Shown here in pieces: positions 19,887 to 32,000 of a DNA stretch of 64,000 bases (positions within the stretch are counted from its first letter, which is position 1; the number at the start of each line of letters is the position of its first letter). Origin of the DNA: Spinellus fusiger (taxonomy: Eukaryota > Mucoromycota > Mucoromycetes > Mucorales > Phycomycetaceae). Made by a program: the position numbers and the translations under genes. The stretch spans positions 62,001-126,000 of the forward strand of contig JALLLS010000055.1 of assembly GCA_025094145.1 (NCBI GenBank), written 5' to 3'. A model generated the notes under the pieces. The model was not told where the DNA came from. It saw only the letters and a program-made list of their open reading frames with translations, and searched no databases.

Positions 19887-21486
19887 TGGAAGAAAGAAAA
19901 GAAAGCGATTTATTTATTTACTTTTTAGTTATTTATGTCTCTCTTTCTCTCGATTTATCTATAAAAGGGAACCAGTGGAATAGACTGAAAGAGGAAACAA
20001 GGCCCTTTGTTGCCTTGTCTTTTAGCCTATCACCTCTCTTTCTTGGTGTCTTTTTTTTATTCCTTTCTCTTGGAGTCCTCTATTTATTATTTATTTTATT
20101 TTTGCTTCTTACTATGATTGGATACCTCGTGTTGCATCACCGAATTGTTGCCATGGACACATGAAGCTAAAATATCCACCAGGAGTAAAGTGTTGCACAA
20201 ACAATTATGGAAGTAAACCTCGTCGCCATCGTTACTTGTTGCCATGATAGCCTACACACTCATGAAGAAGAGAGAACAGGGCTGTCAAGGCAGTCTGTTG
20301 ATTTACAGTGACTCTTGTTTTTATTTATTTGTTTTTTTAGTGACGCTTCTATTTGTTTCTTTCATGCTGTAGTACCGAGACAGACAATGCAACGTGTCCA
20401 TGGGTAGGACAAAAATCAGTTGAGTGTCTGTCAAACAGCCTTATCGCTCTGCTATTGGAGGTGAGAGGAGAAAGCAAGTCAGAAAAGTAAAAACGTCTAC
20501 TTTTACTATAGAATTTCCCCTTGGAGTCTTTTTTTATTTATTTTTATTACGCTATTTCTATTTGAATTGTAGTTGTTATTGAAGGTGGGTGGGTGGGTGG
20601 CTGACTGGCTATGGGGCATTCCTTGGCTGTGATGTGTATTGAGTGTGCATTCACTATCTATTCACTGTCTAATAAACCAATAATTTGGGTACTGCATGGA
20701 GAGCCTGATGTAAAAGGTGAAAGTCAGTAGAAACCTCTCCTTTCTTTTCCTCCATGCAGAATGAGTGAGTGGGATAAAATATGCAAAAGTTAAGTAAAAA
20801 TAGATCTCTCTTTTATCAACTCTCTTTAGGGTGGTCTAATGGCCATGTCCTTGGTGGAAGAAGGAGATCAGAAGCATTTCAACTGCCTTTTATAAGATAG
20901 GAGTGTGTTCATAGTGCTGTCTACTCTCAAGAATAGATCCATTAGATACACTTCATTGTATCTTCTTTGTTCACTTGTCTTTTATGGACTCTTCATTCTT
21001 TGTTCTGTTGATATTCACCCCCAAGCAGTGCAATGGCATGGACAAGCACGGAAATTAAATTAAAGAAGCACTTTCTGCTTTCCTTTCTAGAGCAGTGAGA
21101 CGCTTTATGAAACACCGACAGAGTGTATCCACATAAGCAGTTTTCGGATAAAGAGGGGTCGTGTCCAGAAGAATAGATTGACAGTCCAACAAATAGATGA
21201 AAAATAAAAAACTATAAAATAATTTCATTTCATTTCTTAGGCTTGGAAGGGAGGGAACCATTAGAAGTTAATTCTCTTGTAGTTAGGCATTGAATTGGTT
21301 TATGCATAGAAGATAACACGTTTTATCTATACTGCCAAGTTACTTTTGGAGTCACTTTACACTGTAGAAGCACTGTAGAAATGCAAAGTTCTTCTCTATC
21401 TTTAAAGACTCTTGCCCATGTCTTTTAATAGGCAGTAGACATATGAGTAACATTTGGGAATGATCACTACAACGCACTACATGTGG
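19887..21486. other. Intergenic, no supported gene
   Basis: The CEP104 upstream region and spacer. It contains a short GC-richer patch (about 20370-20470; frame ETDNATCPWVGQKSVECLSN followed by a GTGAGA donor-like site) that might be an isolated exon, and a (GGTG)n run near 20586. Nothing can be joined into a gene. Confidence 0.5.
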
Positions 21487-21502
21487 CACAGAGGAGTACA
21501 GT
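21487..21502. repeat. LINE target-site duplication, left copy
   Basis: CACAGAGGAGTACAGT is repeated exactly at 23258-23273, bracketing the LINE insertion. Confidence 0.85.
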
Positions 21503-23257
21503 TCAAAGTATTTTTTATTTTTGGGTGTTGATTGCTATTCGCGCATTGGGCATTTTAGCCACCCTATGAGATCGTTTGAAAAAAAAAGAATAAACATTGA
21601 AACACTTCAAATACATAAGTGAAAAAAATAATGCAAAGAGAGAAGAGACAGAAAGAAAAGAGAATATAAAACCTCAATGAGGGAAAAATGATGAAACATG
21701 ATGAAACATGAGAAATGATTGTAAATGAGAATTATGAATAGACATCCAAAAGGCCATAAAGTCAGCAAGGAAACCAGGACACCAAAAAGATAACCGTCAC
21801 CCTGTGGCGATTCGAAATCCAACGAGGGATACTTAGAGCAACTCGGACAATCCTGAGGACACAAATACAGCAACTACACTAGCAGCTTCTGGCTTTGCTA
21901 AACGGGTTAAGAATGGGTGGTAGAGGAGAGATCGGAGGAGAAGTGAGGATACAGCGTCTGTTGCTGCAGGAGTCTTTGCACTCTATGGCGGCGTTGGCGT
22001 TCCCGCTCAACACACCCATCAGCAGCCTCAATGAGCAAGCTACCAGCTGATGGCTCTACCTTAAAGTCTCGAGTAGACGTGGCTCGATCAATGGCTTGCA
22101 GCAGTATTAACAAACTGGGCCAAAGGTCTCGCCATTTAACAAAGACTTAACCGTGCGCGGCAGAAGATTTAGACAATAGTCAATTGGATGAATGTCTTGT
22201 GGTGGTGCAGGAACTAGGAAGAACAAGAATGTGGAGCGTTCATGGTCAACGAATGTGCAAGTGAGAAAGTGGTCCCGATTGGCAGATGGGTGGCCACATT
22301 GGCAAGGAACTGAAGGTGTTGGTGGTAACCAAGCAATCCTCCATTTTAGTAGACGATGTCTTTCTTTGCGCGTGCACGGTAGTAGAAGAATTGGATCCCA
22401 AACAGGTCTACATAGTCCACGGGCTACCGTCACCAGCGGATTCTTGCCACGTACTAGACTAGTAATTTCACTTTGAAGACGTTCAAGATAAGCTACTTTT
22501 AATGGATATTTAGGAGGGTTGTGAGCCCGTCCTATTCTTTGAGCATTTTGCCAGAGTACATTGCCACGTAGCTTAATCCATCTGGCTTTACTCTGGGGTG
22601 CTTCAAGCTGCGGGACAAGGCACCAGAGGAGGGTGTCTTCAGGAAGGGTAGCTGCGCGCTCAACAAATTTGGCTTGCAGATAAAGAAAACGAGAGTATAT
22701 GTTAGGGAGGGCAGCTAATTGGGCAACCTGGATCGTTCCAAACCTAGCAGTAGCAGATCTAGCAAGACAAGGTCTCAGACAAGCAGACTGACAGATTTGT
22801 AGCGGGCGGATGCCTAGTCTATTGACATTACAAATAGCCAACCCATACTCAAGGATAGGCCGAACAAAAACAGTATACGCTCTTAGGGCTGCTGTAATCC
22901 CAAAGCCATACATGTTTACACCCATTCCTCTCAGCTTTTGCATTACTGCAATTGCCTTGACTTGTGAGTGTGAGAACAGTGCGTCTTGGTTAATACCTTG
23001 ACGTGAAAAGGGGATACCAAGGTACTTGAAAGTATCACAGGTTGGAAGCTCGTTGCCATAGAGGTAAAACGGCACATTGGCCGGGGCATTGAGTACTTCA
23101 CATTTGGAGGGACTCCATTTGTAACCAAGGAGGGTCGAGTGAATTTCGGCAAGTGCCAGCATTCGATGTATATCTTCTGGGCAGCCCATAAGAGCCACAT
23201 CATCAGCATACAACAAACAATTCACAGGAGCCCAAGTAACAGTGACATGAGACGGAC
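21503..23257 (-). mobile_element. 5'-truncated non-LTR retrotransposon (LINE)
   Basis: A 1755-bp insertion on the minus strand bracketed by an identical 16-bp target duplication. The 5' end (right side, 23257) is truncated just before the reverse-transcriptase active site. The 3' end (left side) is a UTR closing with AAAAATAAAAAATACTTTGA. Exact flanking duplication, 5' truncation and an A-rich 3' tail are hallmarks of target-primed reverse transcription. A similar 3' tail recurs at 36297-36400. Confidence 0.88.
21907..23257 (-). pseudogene. LINE ORF2 fragment: reverse transcriptase C-terminal part
   Basis: The frame begins in the target duplication. It reads VTVTWAPVNCLLYADDVALM (YADD is the polymerase active-site motif), SPSKCEVLNAP, TFKYLGIPFSRQGI, LEYGLAICNVNRLGIRPLQI, then a C-terminal knuckle CQCGHPSANRDHFLTC. 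The frame closes after NGETFGPVC near 22107. The downstream frame (RDLWPSLLILLQAIDRATST ... HFSSDLSSTTHS, to 21907) continues it after a one-base shift at about 22130. Fingers, endonuclease and ORF1 are missing, so it is inactive. Confidence 0.85.
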
Positions 23258-23273
23258 CACAGAGGAGTACAGT
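23258..23273. repeat. LINE target-site duplication, right copy
   Basis: Identical to 21487-21502. Its last base is the T of the TA that flanks the neighbouring Fanzor-type element. Confidence 0.85.
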
Positions 23274-23274
23274 A

Positions 23275-25828
23275 CACACCAGGAGATCTTTCTGGCTTTT
23301 AAGCGGTGATATTTCCTTCCTATTACGTCCAAAAATATTTTACCCTTTTATGGAACTGTGTTTAAAATCAAAAGGTTTACGGATATCCAAATTATTATTT
23401 CTTTTTGTGGATACCTCAATATCAAATTGTATTATCAGTAAAGTATATTGTTTATGAATAAAATTGTGTATTATAATAGTATAGATAATACTATAGTATG
23501 ACTATAGCTACTGCCCAAGTGCATTCCTTCATAGAAATAGAATCCACAAAATAAAGGCCTTATGCTTTATCCTTGGGAGATAGATAAATATGCTCAGGAG
23601 TATACCCTAGACAGCCTAGATACCTTAGACAGTATAGAAGGAAAAAGACCACCTTAGACTGACTTGAGAAAGAGTCTTAACTTATATAATAGCAGAAGAG
23701 TGTATTAGTGATAATTCAATAAGAGAGATAGTATGCTTACCTTGTACTTCATACTTGTCTTGAGAATAATGAGTAATATACCATCTATTAGAAGAAGAGT
23801 CAGTACTATATCTTGTGGAATACATTGAACTCAAGCCCAGATGAAGACATTGTTTACCTTTTTATCACTAGAATAGTCTTTGGTAGTGTCTATCACTTCC
23901 TTCTATTGTTTCTCTTTGTTAATAATGGCACATTACCTTGCTCAGCTATGCTCGTATTGACGAGTACTTGGGTGTTAAGTTATATGGACAGTGTAAGAAA
24001 TAATAAAAGGAGGGGAATATCAAAACAAATAATAATTTCTCTTTCTCTATTCTGGTAATGTATACACTAGCCTCCACTCATAAAATTCTTAAGTCAAATT
24101 CACGTCAAATTCAAAAGTCAAACAATCCACACTCTATTTGCCTTGAACCTAAAGGACAGTATTAGAAACAATGCTTTGTAATCATTAAGCACCACTGTTA
24201 ATACCAGTTACAATGATTTAGTTGAAGTGATTATGAATATTCAGTCAATGAATGGATACGCTGTTCTCAAGCAATAGCTATGGTCTTCATAGAACAATCA
24301 GGCAGACTGGGAAGGGTAACTGTCCTGTCCTATAGTGTTTATAATCTTGGTCCTGTATTTCAAGGCCATACAATTCAATAAAGTGATTTTATTGTAAATA
24401 AGGTTTCTCTCTTCCCTTGAAACATACATAAGACAAGAGGAGGGAATCCATCTATGAATTTACTGAAATGTTATTATAGTATAACTTTGATCCTTATAGC
24501 TTAAAAAGATATGTATATTAGTAGCCTCAAGATCCATACTATGTAACTTTGTAAAATATATATTTTATTCTGCAATAAAAGGCACTGTGGTTATCAACAG
24601 GACTACTAGAGAGATGAATTGGTAGTAGTTCGGTCTCTAGTGGGGACTTGAAATAGAGTATTAGTACAAAGGCTAGTCTAGGGAAATCAAAGAGGGTACA
24701 TGAACAGGAACACAACATACGATTGGATCACAACTGGTAACTAGGCAACTGTTCTTTAAGCAATTCTTTTCCTTCTAGAATGTTGTTGTAGTCTGCATTA
24801 CTTTGGTAGTTATGATTAAGCAATTGACTTGTGAAATTTAGTTTTGTTCTCTTCTGTTCGAATATTAATACCTGCTAATTACACTGTCTGTTTTTCTCCA
24901 TAACTTCTACCCTCTTTAACTTGTTTGTCTTTGTCTGGCATATAAACCAGCAGTTGTGATCTGGTGAGTGTATGTTTATTATGTCTTACATGTTGGTCAG
25001 TTTCTATTTTATATTCTTTTATTTTAATAAACCCAGTGAATCCATTACAAAGGCAAGAAGGTGCCAGTGCAAGGGTAATATGACACACACATAGAGAGTA
25101 CATTAATACATCTTGAACTAACTATTTTTACTATTATTTTATTAGTGAGAAGGGGTATTGGCACCTAAGAATATTGGAGTATGATCCTGCCAAACTACCT
25201 GTAATTGCTTATGGCACAAGAATAAAGGTAAAAGATGCTGTCAAGTTTAAAGATCATTGTGTTGGTTTGACAAGAATCTTATATCAATCATTGAAAAAAG
25301 AGACAAAAGGGTGGAGATCTTCTTCTAGTTGATGTTGATGAGTTCTTTACATCAAGGGTGAACATGATTGACCTCTCAACCAATATGAAAGGCTCTTCTA
25401 ACAGTTTTCTTTTTTCTTTTTTCTTTTTTGTTCTTAAGATCTGCCACACTTATAACACAGACAGTCTCACTGAGGTATTAATAAATTTCAACACTATCCA
25501 CGCTTGCCAAAGTTGCGGAATTGTTTGGAACAGAGATGTGAATGCATCAAAGAATATCTATACAGTCACAGAAGAGGGATTAAAGGGTCGCCACCGACTG
25601 GTTCCATTCTATCGAGAAGCATAGATATTTGTATTCATATTATATACCACCACATCGAAAGTGGTTTCCTTCGGGATTTAGATATTTACAAGTGAATTAT
25701 TATTATTATTATTTAAAAACTAACATGAATACATCTCACTTTATTTTCACACCTTTTCAAATCCATGTCATTTTTAAATAATTGAATTTCGACTATTTCC
25801 TTTTATATCCTAAAGATCTCTTGGTGTG
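23275..25828 (+). mobile_element. TnpB/Fanzor-type TIR element, copy B (2554 bp)
   Basis: The ends read CACACCAGGAGATCTTT and AAGATCTCTTGGTGTG, flanked by TA (23273-23274, 25829-25830). The outer segments (about 23310-23560 and 25350-25828) align in reverse orientation with copy A (9591-10612), which defines the element's limits independently. The left 1.8 kb is A+T-rich and shows no intact frame. The nuclease relic occupies the right end. Terminal inverted repeats are short and imperfect beyond about 20 bp. Confidence 0.82.
25137..25624 (+). pseudogene. TnpB/Fanzor nuclease C-terminal half (copy B)
   Basis: A first block reads YWHLRILEYDPAKLPVIAYG, then VKFKDHCVGLTRILYQSLKK. A one-base shift near 25310 leads to DLLLVDVDEFFTSR, where the Glu matches the RuvC-II position and TSR precedes the zinc finger in this family. 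An intron 25358-25438 (GTGAAC...CTTAAG) then gives ICHTYNTDSLTEVLINFNTI, HACQSCGIVWNRDVNASKNI (RuvC-III Asp intact) and EGLKGRHRLVPFYREA. TnpB/Fanzor proteins are RNA-guided DNA endonucleases. The N-terminal half and RuvC-I are not recognisable here, so this copy is almost certainly inactive. Confidence 0.82.
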
Positions 25829-25830
25829 TA

Positions 25831-26047
25831 CACTTACTACTGTCTTCTGTCTCTCGTTGACTAATGTTCCTGAAAATCGGACTTTGAACCAGACACCTAT
25901 TCCCCCTCACCTATAAGTGTCACATGCTTATTCCCTTTTTGGATGCCTCTGGCTGACTACGTGTGAATAAAAGTACTCTTGTCACGTCTCTCTTTTTTTT
26001 TTTTTTTTTTTTTTTGCTTTTTGCCCTTTTCTCTCTTTCTATTTCCA
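25831..26047. other. Spacer with poly(T) tract upstream of thiolase gene
   Basis: About 217 bp with a T-run of about 22 (25991-26012) ending some 35 bp before the thiolase ATG. It is a pyrimidine-rich promoter-proximal tract. Confidence 0.5.
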
Positions 26048-27554
26048 ATGGCCTTACGTCAAGCTTATATTGTTTCTGCCAAGAGGTTGCCTTGACAGAA
26101 AATGGGACAAGAGACTCATCTATATTGTTGTTGCTATTGTTGTTATGTATACATAGAACTCCCTTTGGTATCTTTGGTGGTAAACTCAAGAATCTGACAG
26201 GTACAGTTTCCAGCTTAAAGAAAGACACTCTTGCTTATCTTTTTTCTTTGCTTGATCCATGGGTCTACGGTAGCTGCTGAATTGGGTGGTATTGCTTCCA
26301 AGGCAGCTTTGTCTTCTCTTCCTAAGGATCTTCCAGTGGACTCTGTTATCTTTGGCAATGTTCTTCAGACAGACGCCACAGGTGCCTATCTTGCTCGCCA
26401 TGTAGGCCACCGTGCAGGGCTCCCTCACACCGTCACTGCCCTCACTGTGAACCGTCTCTGTGGTTCTGGATTCCAGAGTGTTATGAATGCTGCCCAGGAA
26501 ATTGCTCTGGGTGAAAGCGACATTGTTCTTGCAGGTGGCACTGAGAACATGTCCCTGTCTCCCTTTACTCTCTCGGGCCATTCACGCTGGGGCAATCGTC
26601 TTGGTGTTAACCTCTCATTGCAGGACTCTCTCTGGTCCTCATTGACAGACCAGTACCCTAACCCCACACCCATGGGAGTCACTTCTGAGAACTTGGCTAC
26701 AAAATACGAAATCACAAAGAAGGAGTGTGATGCATATGCTCTGTTGAGTCAGACACGTTATCAGAATGGTAAGTCATAAAGGTGTTCTGATAGTGGTGTG
26801 CCTTTTTTATTTTATTTATATATATATTTATATACATATATACATATATACATATTCTTCTTGCTACTACGTTGCTATTCCACGGTCAGCCTTGAAGAAG
26901 GGCATCTATAAGGATGAAATTGTTCCTGTTGAAGTGGCTGAGAGAAAAGGAACAGTGACAGTGTCTGAAGATGAACATCCTCGTTCAGACTTAACTCTAG
27001 ACAAGTTGGCTGATCTTAGACCTGTCTTCAAGAAGAATGGTGTTACGAGTGCAGGAAATGCCTCGGGAATCAATGATGGTGCTGCTGCCTTGGTGGTGGT
27101 CAGTGAAGAGGCCCTCAAGAAACATGGACTGACTCCCTTGGCCCGTGTTGTGAGCTGGCAGGCCTCTGGTGTACAGCCTGAATTGATGGGTATTGGACCT
27201 GTGCCTGCTATTCGTGGTGCACTGGCCCGTGCCAAGCTTGAGTTGAGTCAGATGGACTTGATTGAAGTCAATGAAGCATTTGCTGCCCAGTACTTGGCTG
27301 TGGAGAAGGAGCTTGGGTTGGACCGTGAAAAGACTAACTTGGAGGGTGGTGCTATTGCCATGGGACATCCTTTGGGTGCTTCTGGTGCACGTATCTTGGC
27401 CCATCTTACCCATGCCCTTCACCGTACTCAGTCTAGATATGCCTTGGGTTCTGCCTGTATTGGTGGTGGACAGGTAAACCATCTTACCCCATGATTTTGC
27501 ACTCACTTTCTTTTTTATATTTAGGGTGTTGCTGTTATTTTAGAGCGTGTTTAA
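26048..27554 (+). CDS. 3-ketoacyl-CoA thiolase / acetyl-CoA acyltransferase (ACAA2-like)
   Basis: Five exons (26048-26085, 26157-26200, 26274-26768, 26890-27473, 27525-27554) give 396 residues, the normal family length. Signatures in order: IVSAKRTPFGIFGGKLKNLT, VDSVIFGNVLQTDATGAYLA, NRLCGSGFQS (acyl-accepting Cys), GGTENMS, GNASGINDGAA, VNEAFAAQYLAVEKELGLD, GGAIAMGHPLGASGARI (His) and GSACIGGGQG (second Cys). It catalyses the thiolytic step of beta-oxidation, releasing acetyl-CoA. Its closest resemblance is to mitochondrial ACAA2, which likewise lacks a cleaved presequence; no C-terminal peroxisomal SKL is present (the end is ILERV). The intron 1 donor GTTGCC is non-consensus but fits frame and homology. 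Confidence 0.95.
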
Positions 27555-28133
27555 TATAGAGTCTTGTTTGCCTAATGCTATTTGGCATCCTCAGTGATGT
27601 TGGAGTGTGATTTATACATGTATTTATATATTTATATATATATGTGTGTATGTTTATGTGTTATTGAGTGGAAAAAGAAAGAGGTGGATGATCAGTGGTC
27701 CTTTACCATTGGACAGGGGAGAACTTATAGCAGAGAAAGAAAGCTTAATTCTACAGCGATAATAGAGTACACTAGTATTTTTACACCACTCCATCTCTTC
27801 TTGTACAGTACACTGGCCTTCTATCAAAAGACTAAAGACAGAAGACAAAAAAAAATAGCTTATTTTATTCTTCACTTTATGAGGCCACTAAAGCGTCCTT
27901 TTTTCAACTGCACTGCATGAGAATGCCATCTCTCTCTTATCCACGCCACAGAAACAGTGACGTATACTCACGTGATAATGACGTCGAGTACAATCGACAA
28001 GACACCAGGTAAACATTGACACCCCTCCTTGAGGAAAGCATCCACGGTTGGACATCTGCTTGGAATTGTGTGTGCAGTCTCTCACCACCTACATTTTAAT
28101 ATCAACACAACCTCCCTCCCCTTCTCTGTTAGA
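27555..28133. other. Intergenic, no gene seen
   Basis: Spacer between two co-directional genes, holding a short TATA-rich run (27620-27645) and the promoter of the complex I gene. No other frame is supported. Confidence 0.5.
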
Positions 28134-29066
28134 ATGAACACCATCCGCTCTCTTAATCGCTTAACTACAAAAGCTCTGCCTTTGACTGGACAAAGAGCAG
28201 TGAGACGCACCGTGCATTCGTCTTCTCCTGTATTATCCGACGCACTGTTTGTGGTAGACTATCCGTTATTGTTATTTCAAGAAGATCATGTCTCGACTCA
28301 CCCTTACGCACTAGCATCGTGACACACCCAAGAACAATGCCAAGGTGCCCTTTAAGTTTACCGAGGAGAACACAAAGAAGGTCGAAGAGATTTTCAAGAA
28401 GTACCCTCCCCAGTACAAGAAGGGTGCTATTATGCCTCTGCTTGATCTTGGACAGAGACAACATGGTTTCACTTCCATCTCAGTGATGAACGAGGTGGCT
28501 CGTTTGACAGAAGTTCCTCCCATGCGTGTGTATGAGGTGGCCACCTTCTATACCATGTACAACAGGTAGGGCGTTATTATAAGAAAGAACTGAGAGTGTC
28601 TAAACGCACTAGAGAGCCTGTTGGAAAGTACTTTCTCCAGCTGTGCACAACAACTCCTTGTCAATTGGGTGGATGTGGATCAACAAAAATCTTGGATACA
28701 TTGAAGGAGCAGTTGAAGATCAACCCTGGACAAACAACAAAAGATGGTCTCTTTACATTAGTTGAGGTGGAGTGTGCTGGTGCTTGTGTGAATGCCCCTG
28801 TTATGGCAGTCAATGATGATTACTTTGTAAGGAGTCTACTTTTTCTTATCCAAGAATGAAGACTTTTGCAGTATTGATATAATCTATGTTAGGAGGATCT
28901 CACACCCGAGACAACAAAGACATTATTGGAGAACTTGCAGACTGGAAAGCCTGTCACTCCTGGTCCTCAAAGTGGTAGACACACTTGCGAGTATGCGCCT
29001 GGTGTGTATACAACTCTGAATGCTGAGCCTTATGGCCCTGGTTTTGGTATTCGTAGTGATTTGTAA
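28134..29066 (+). CDS. NDUFV2: NADH:ubiquinone oxidoreductase 24 kDa subunit (NDUFV2)
   Basis: Four exons (28134-28253, 28315-28565, 28613-28826, 28893-29066) give 252 residues. The first ~40 residues ([32 protein letters not shown]) form a typical mitochondrial presequence. The mature part shows [54 protein letters not shown], then the four [2Fe-2S] cysteines in [14 protein letters not shown] and [11 protein letters not shown], and a C-terminus GFGIRSDL. It binds cluster N1a in the NADH-oxidising module of complex I, in the matrix arm next to the FMN subunit. The frame is open upstream of 28134, but the presequence supports this ATG. Confidence 0.96.
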
Positions 29067-32000
29067 ATCATCAATAGACAAATCAAAGAATACTTCTTCA
29101 TCTTGTTGGTATTTCATTTTGACCTTTGCTGTCTCTTGAAAAATGGCTTGTCTGTATAAAAGTGTGATTGTCACTGACCTGAGAAGAAAGAGGAAGAAGG
29201 GAAGGGAAGAGTTTGGCATTTCTATTTGTTATTTATATACAAGAAAAAGATGTCTATACTCATAGAACAATTCAATGAAGAAAAGAGAACATATAGAAAG
29301 TTACATTGAGTGCTAAAGACTTAATGTATTTTCTAGGGAATTTAAATCAGCACAAGATAGACACATTATACACTATGTTTGAAGAGAATTTTGACCCAAT
29401 CGAGAGTGACTAGAGGAAACAAAAAGAGCCAAAAGAAAAAGTAGATTAGAGAGACTTACGTTCTAAATAGTTATCAATCCTTGACATGGAATACCTAAAA
29501 GTATTGTATTTTAATACAGTGTTATTTTTGGTTCATTTGGTCACTTTCATTTTGGACCAAGATTTTTTATTTATTTATTTATTTTTTAAAAAAAAAGCCT
29601 AATACTTTTGAAAAATAGTATAATGATTCAAAGTGATCTTTTTATATATCCCAGTTCCATGAATAATCATGACTATGGTTTTATAAGTTATAGATAGTAA
29701 GATTGATAAATAAACGCCTTGATCATTCAATAAATGAAGAAAAGAGTTTCAAGAAGAATAAATGGCAATTACATAGGCATGATCCTTAACAAGAAAAATA
29801 GCTGTAATTCCTGGTCCCAGTTATTTAATTTGAAGAGTCCATAGTAATTCATCGTAGTGAGATGATGCGACCTTTATTTATTTATTTCGAGAACATAGGA
29901 AGTATTGTCTGATTCTATTCCAAAAGAATATATATACTTTACGCCTATTTTCCTCCTATTTTCTCTTGATACTAGAAACAGTAAAATAATAAACATCATT
30001 CTCTTCTAGTATAAGATGTACCTGCAATAAATATTATCTGGAATCTATAGAATGTCAGATCAACACCAATAGTAGCATGCATAAATAAAAATGTTCATGT
30101 GAGAAACCTTATCATTTGATTTTATACATTTGAGAAGAGATGCTACTGTTTCGTTCAAGGAGACTCTTTAGTCAAATGATTTCTCACTTATCGACTGATT
30201 TACCGATTTACCGATCTAACTTCTCATTAAATAATAATAAAAAGAATTCCTACCTTTCATTATGTCTGATGAACTATACTCTATAGGAAGTTCTTTTAAA
30301 TGCTAATCTACAGCCTATGAAAACCAATAAATGGGATCGACAGTAGATCAGGAAAGTGGTGGTACTGCTTGCTTGAAGAAGAAACGTGGGGATTCATTTT
30401 GGGATCAGATGTCACTTTTTGTAGTTTAATACAGCTTAAAGAATGAGATCAATACCCTTTTGTTAGAATGAGTATTCTCTTATAGACAACTCAAGCATGT
30501 TTTCTGCCCTTTTTTTGTTTTGTTTTTCCAAGACTGATCTCTCAAATAACGTCATGAATCCTTATTGATAGACAGATATCTTTTGATCCGCAGTCTAACC
30601 ATTGTATGCATCTACTGAACATACCTCTCTACTAACTTGACTGGTCGGCTATTCTAAGGTTTGTATACCATCAATGATGCTTCTCTTTCCAAGTCCACTA
30701 ATGATTTTAATTCACACCTCCGATGTATGCAATACTTGACAAATATGACAATCTAATCCTATTGTTTCTTGTTCCGCTATCTACCTCGTTTTTCTACCAT
30801 TTCTGTTCTTTTGGCCATTGATTCCATTTTCAGTCCGTTGTTCAACTGAGGATGTGTCAAAGAAAGTAACATTTAAAACTAAGAATGGGTAAAGAAGCAC
30901 TAGGATTTAGTAAACAAAACAGTAAAAACAAGATAAGATTCTTTTGAGAACAGATCCACAACAGATCCCATATTTGTCTGTGGGAAAATATAAAATAGAA
31001 TATATGCCACAGAATTATATCATTTCAATAACAAATCACTGCGTTACCATAGAGACAGAAGCATAAAGATATCTCTAGATACACACTATGAGGGTGGCAG
31101 ATTAATATCTATAGGGATTAGGCACAATCAGGATCAAGAAAAAAAACAGTCGTTCCTGAGTTTATTCAATGATTTTTTTTTGTATTCTTTACAATTTATT
31201 CAATGATGTCAAATAAGAAAAAATAGCTAAAAAACTTAAGAAATTCAGTCATTTTAATCTCATATGAATAGGCGCACAGTCTTTCCTTTTCTTTTATAAT
31301 ATGTTCTAGATCAGAAAATTACAGCAGAAAAATAAATGTTAAAAACTTAATTTCTATATTATCCCTTTAGCTACTTGGTGTAAAAAATTCTCAAATAAAC
31401 TATTCCTGCGAACACTTCACCTTGTAGCACTATAATAGATCATGTACCTTTCATCAGAGAAATGGGAGTGGTACTCAACAGCTTAACAGATATTCTAGAG
31501 AATATAATTGGCTCTGCTACAGTTTCTTGGGATGATTATATTCCCACCACCCAAAAACCTGCAGAAATAAATGCAAAGGTTAAAAAAAAAAGGTAAAACT
31601 TCACTTTAACAAATATTTCTTTATGGGAATAAATTCTGTCGATTCACCAATGAAAAATATTTTAGTAGGCATAAAGAAAAATAATGTGCAAGATAATTCG
31701 TTTCAGATGAAGGCTAAACGTTGTTTGTTTGTGCACCTATGAGGAGACGAGGAGACACCAGGAGTTTTTTGACTTTCAAGCCCACTTTTTTTTTTTTCGT
31801 TTTTATCCCCGAGGCGGAACACAATCCATTTCTTTATTTGGGTTATAATTTTTACATAGAAAATCTTTGCTTTTTTGGGAATAGCTTAAAATTCTGTATT
31901 TGAATTTTGTAAGAGTGAATTACAGATTAATTCATTTTTTATTTTTGTTAATTAAAAAATAATTAGCTAGTAATGCTAATTACTTTGGCTAACTGTTTGA

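Noticed and set aside
19841..20164. Hydrophobic plus-strand frame ending YLVLHHRIVAMDT
   Set aside because: Overlaps CEP104 exon 1 antisense and is mostly translated T/C-rich low-complexity sequence.
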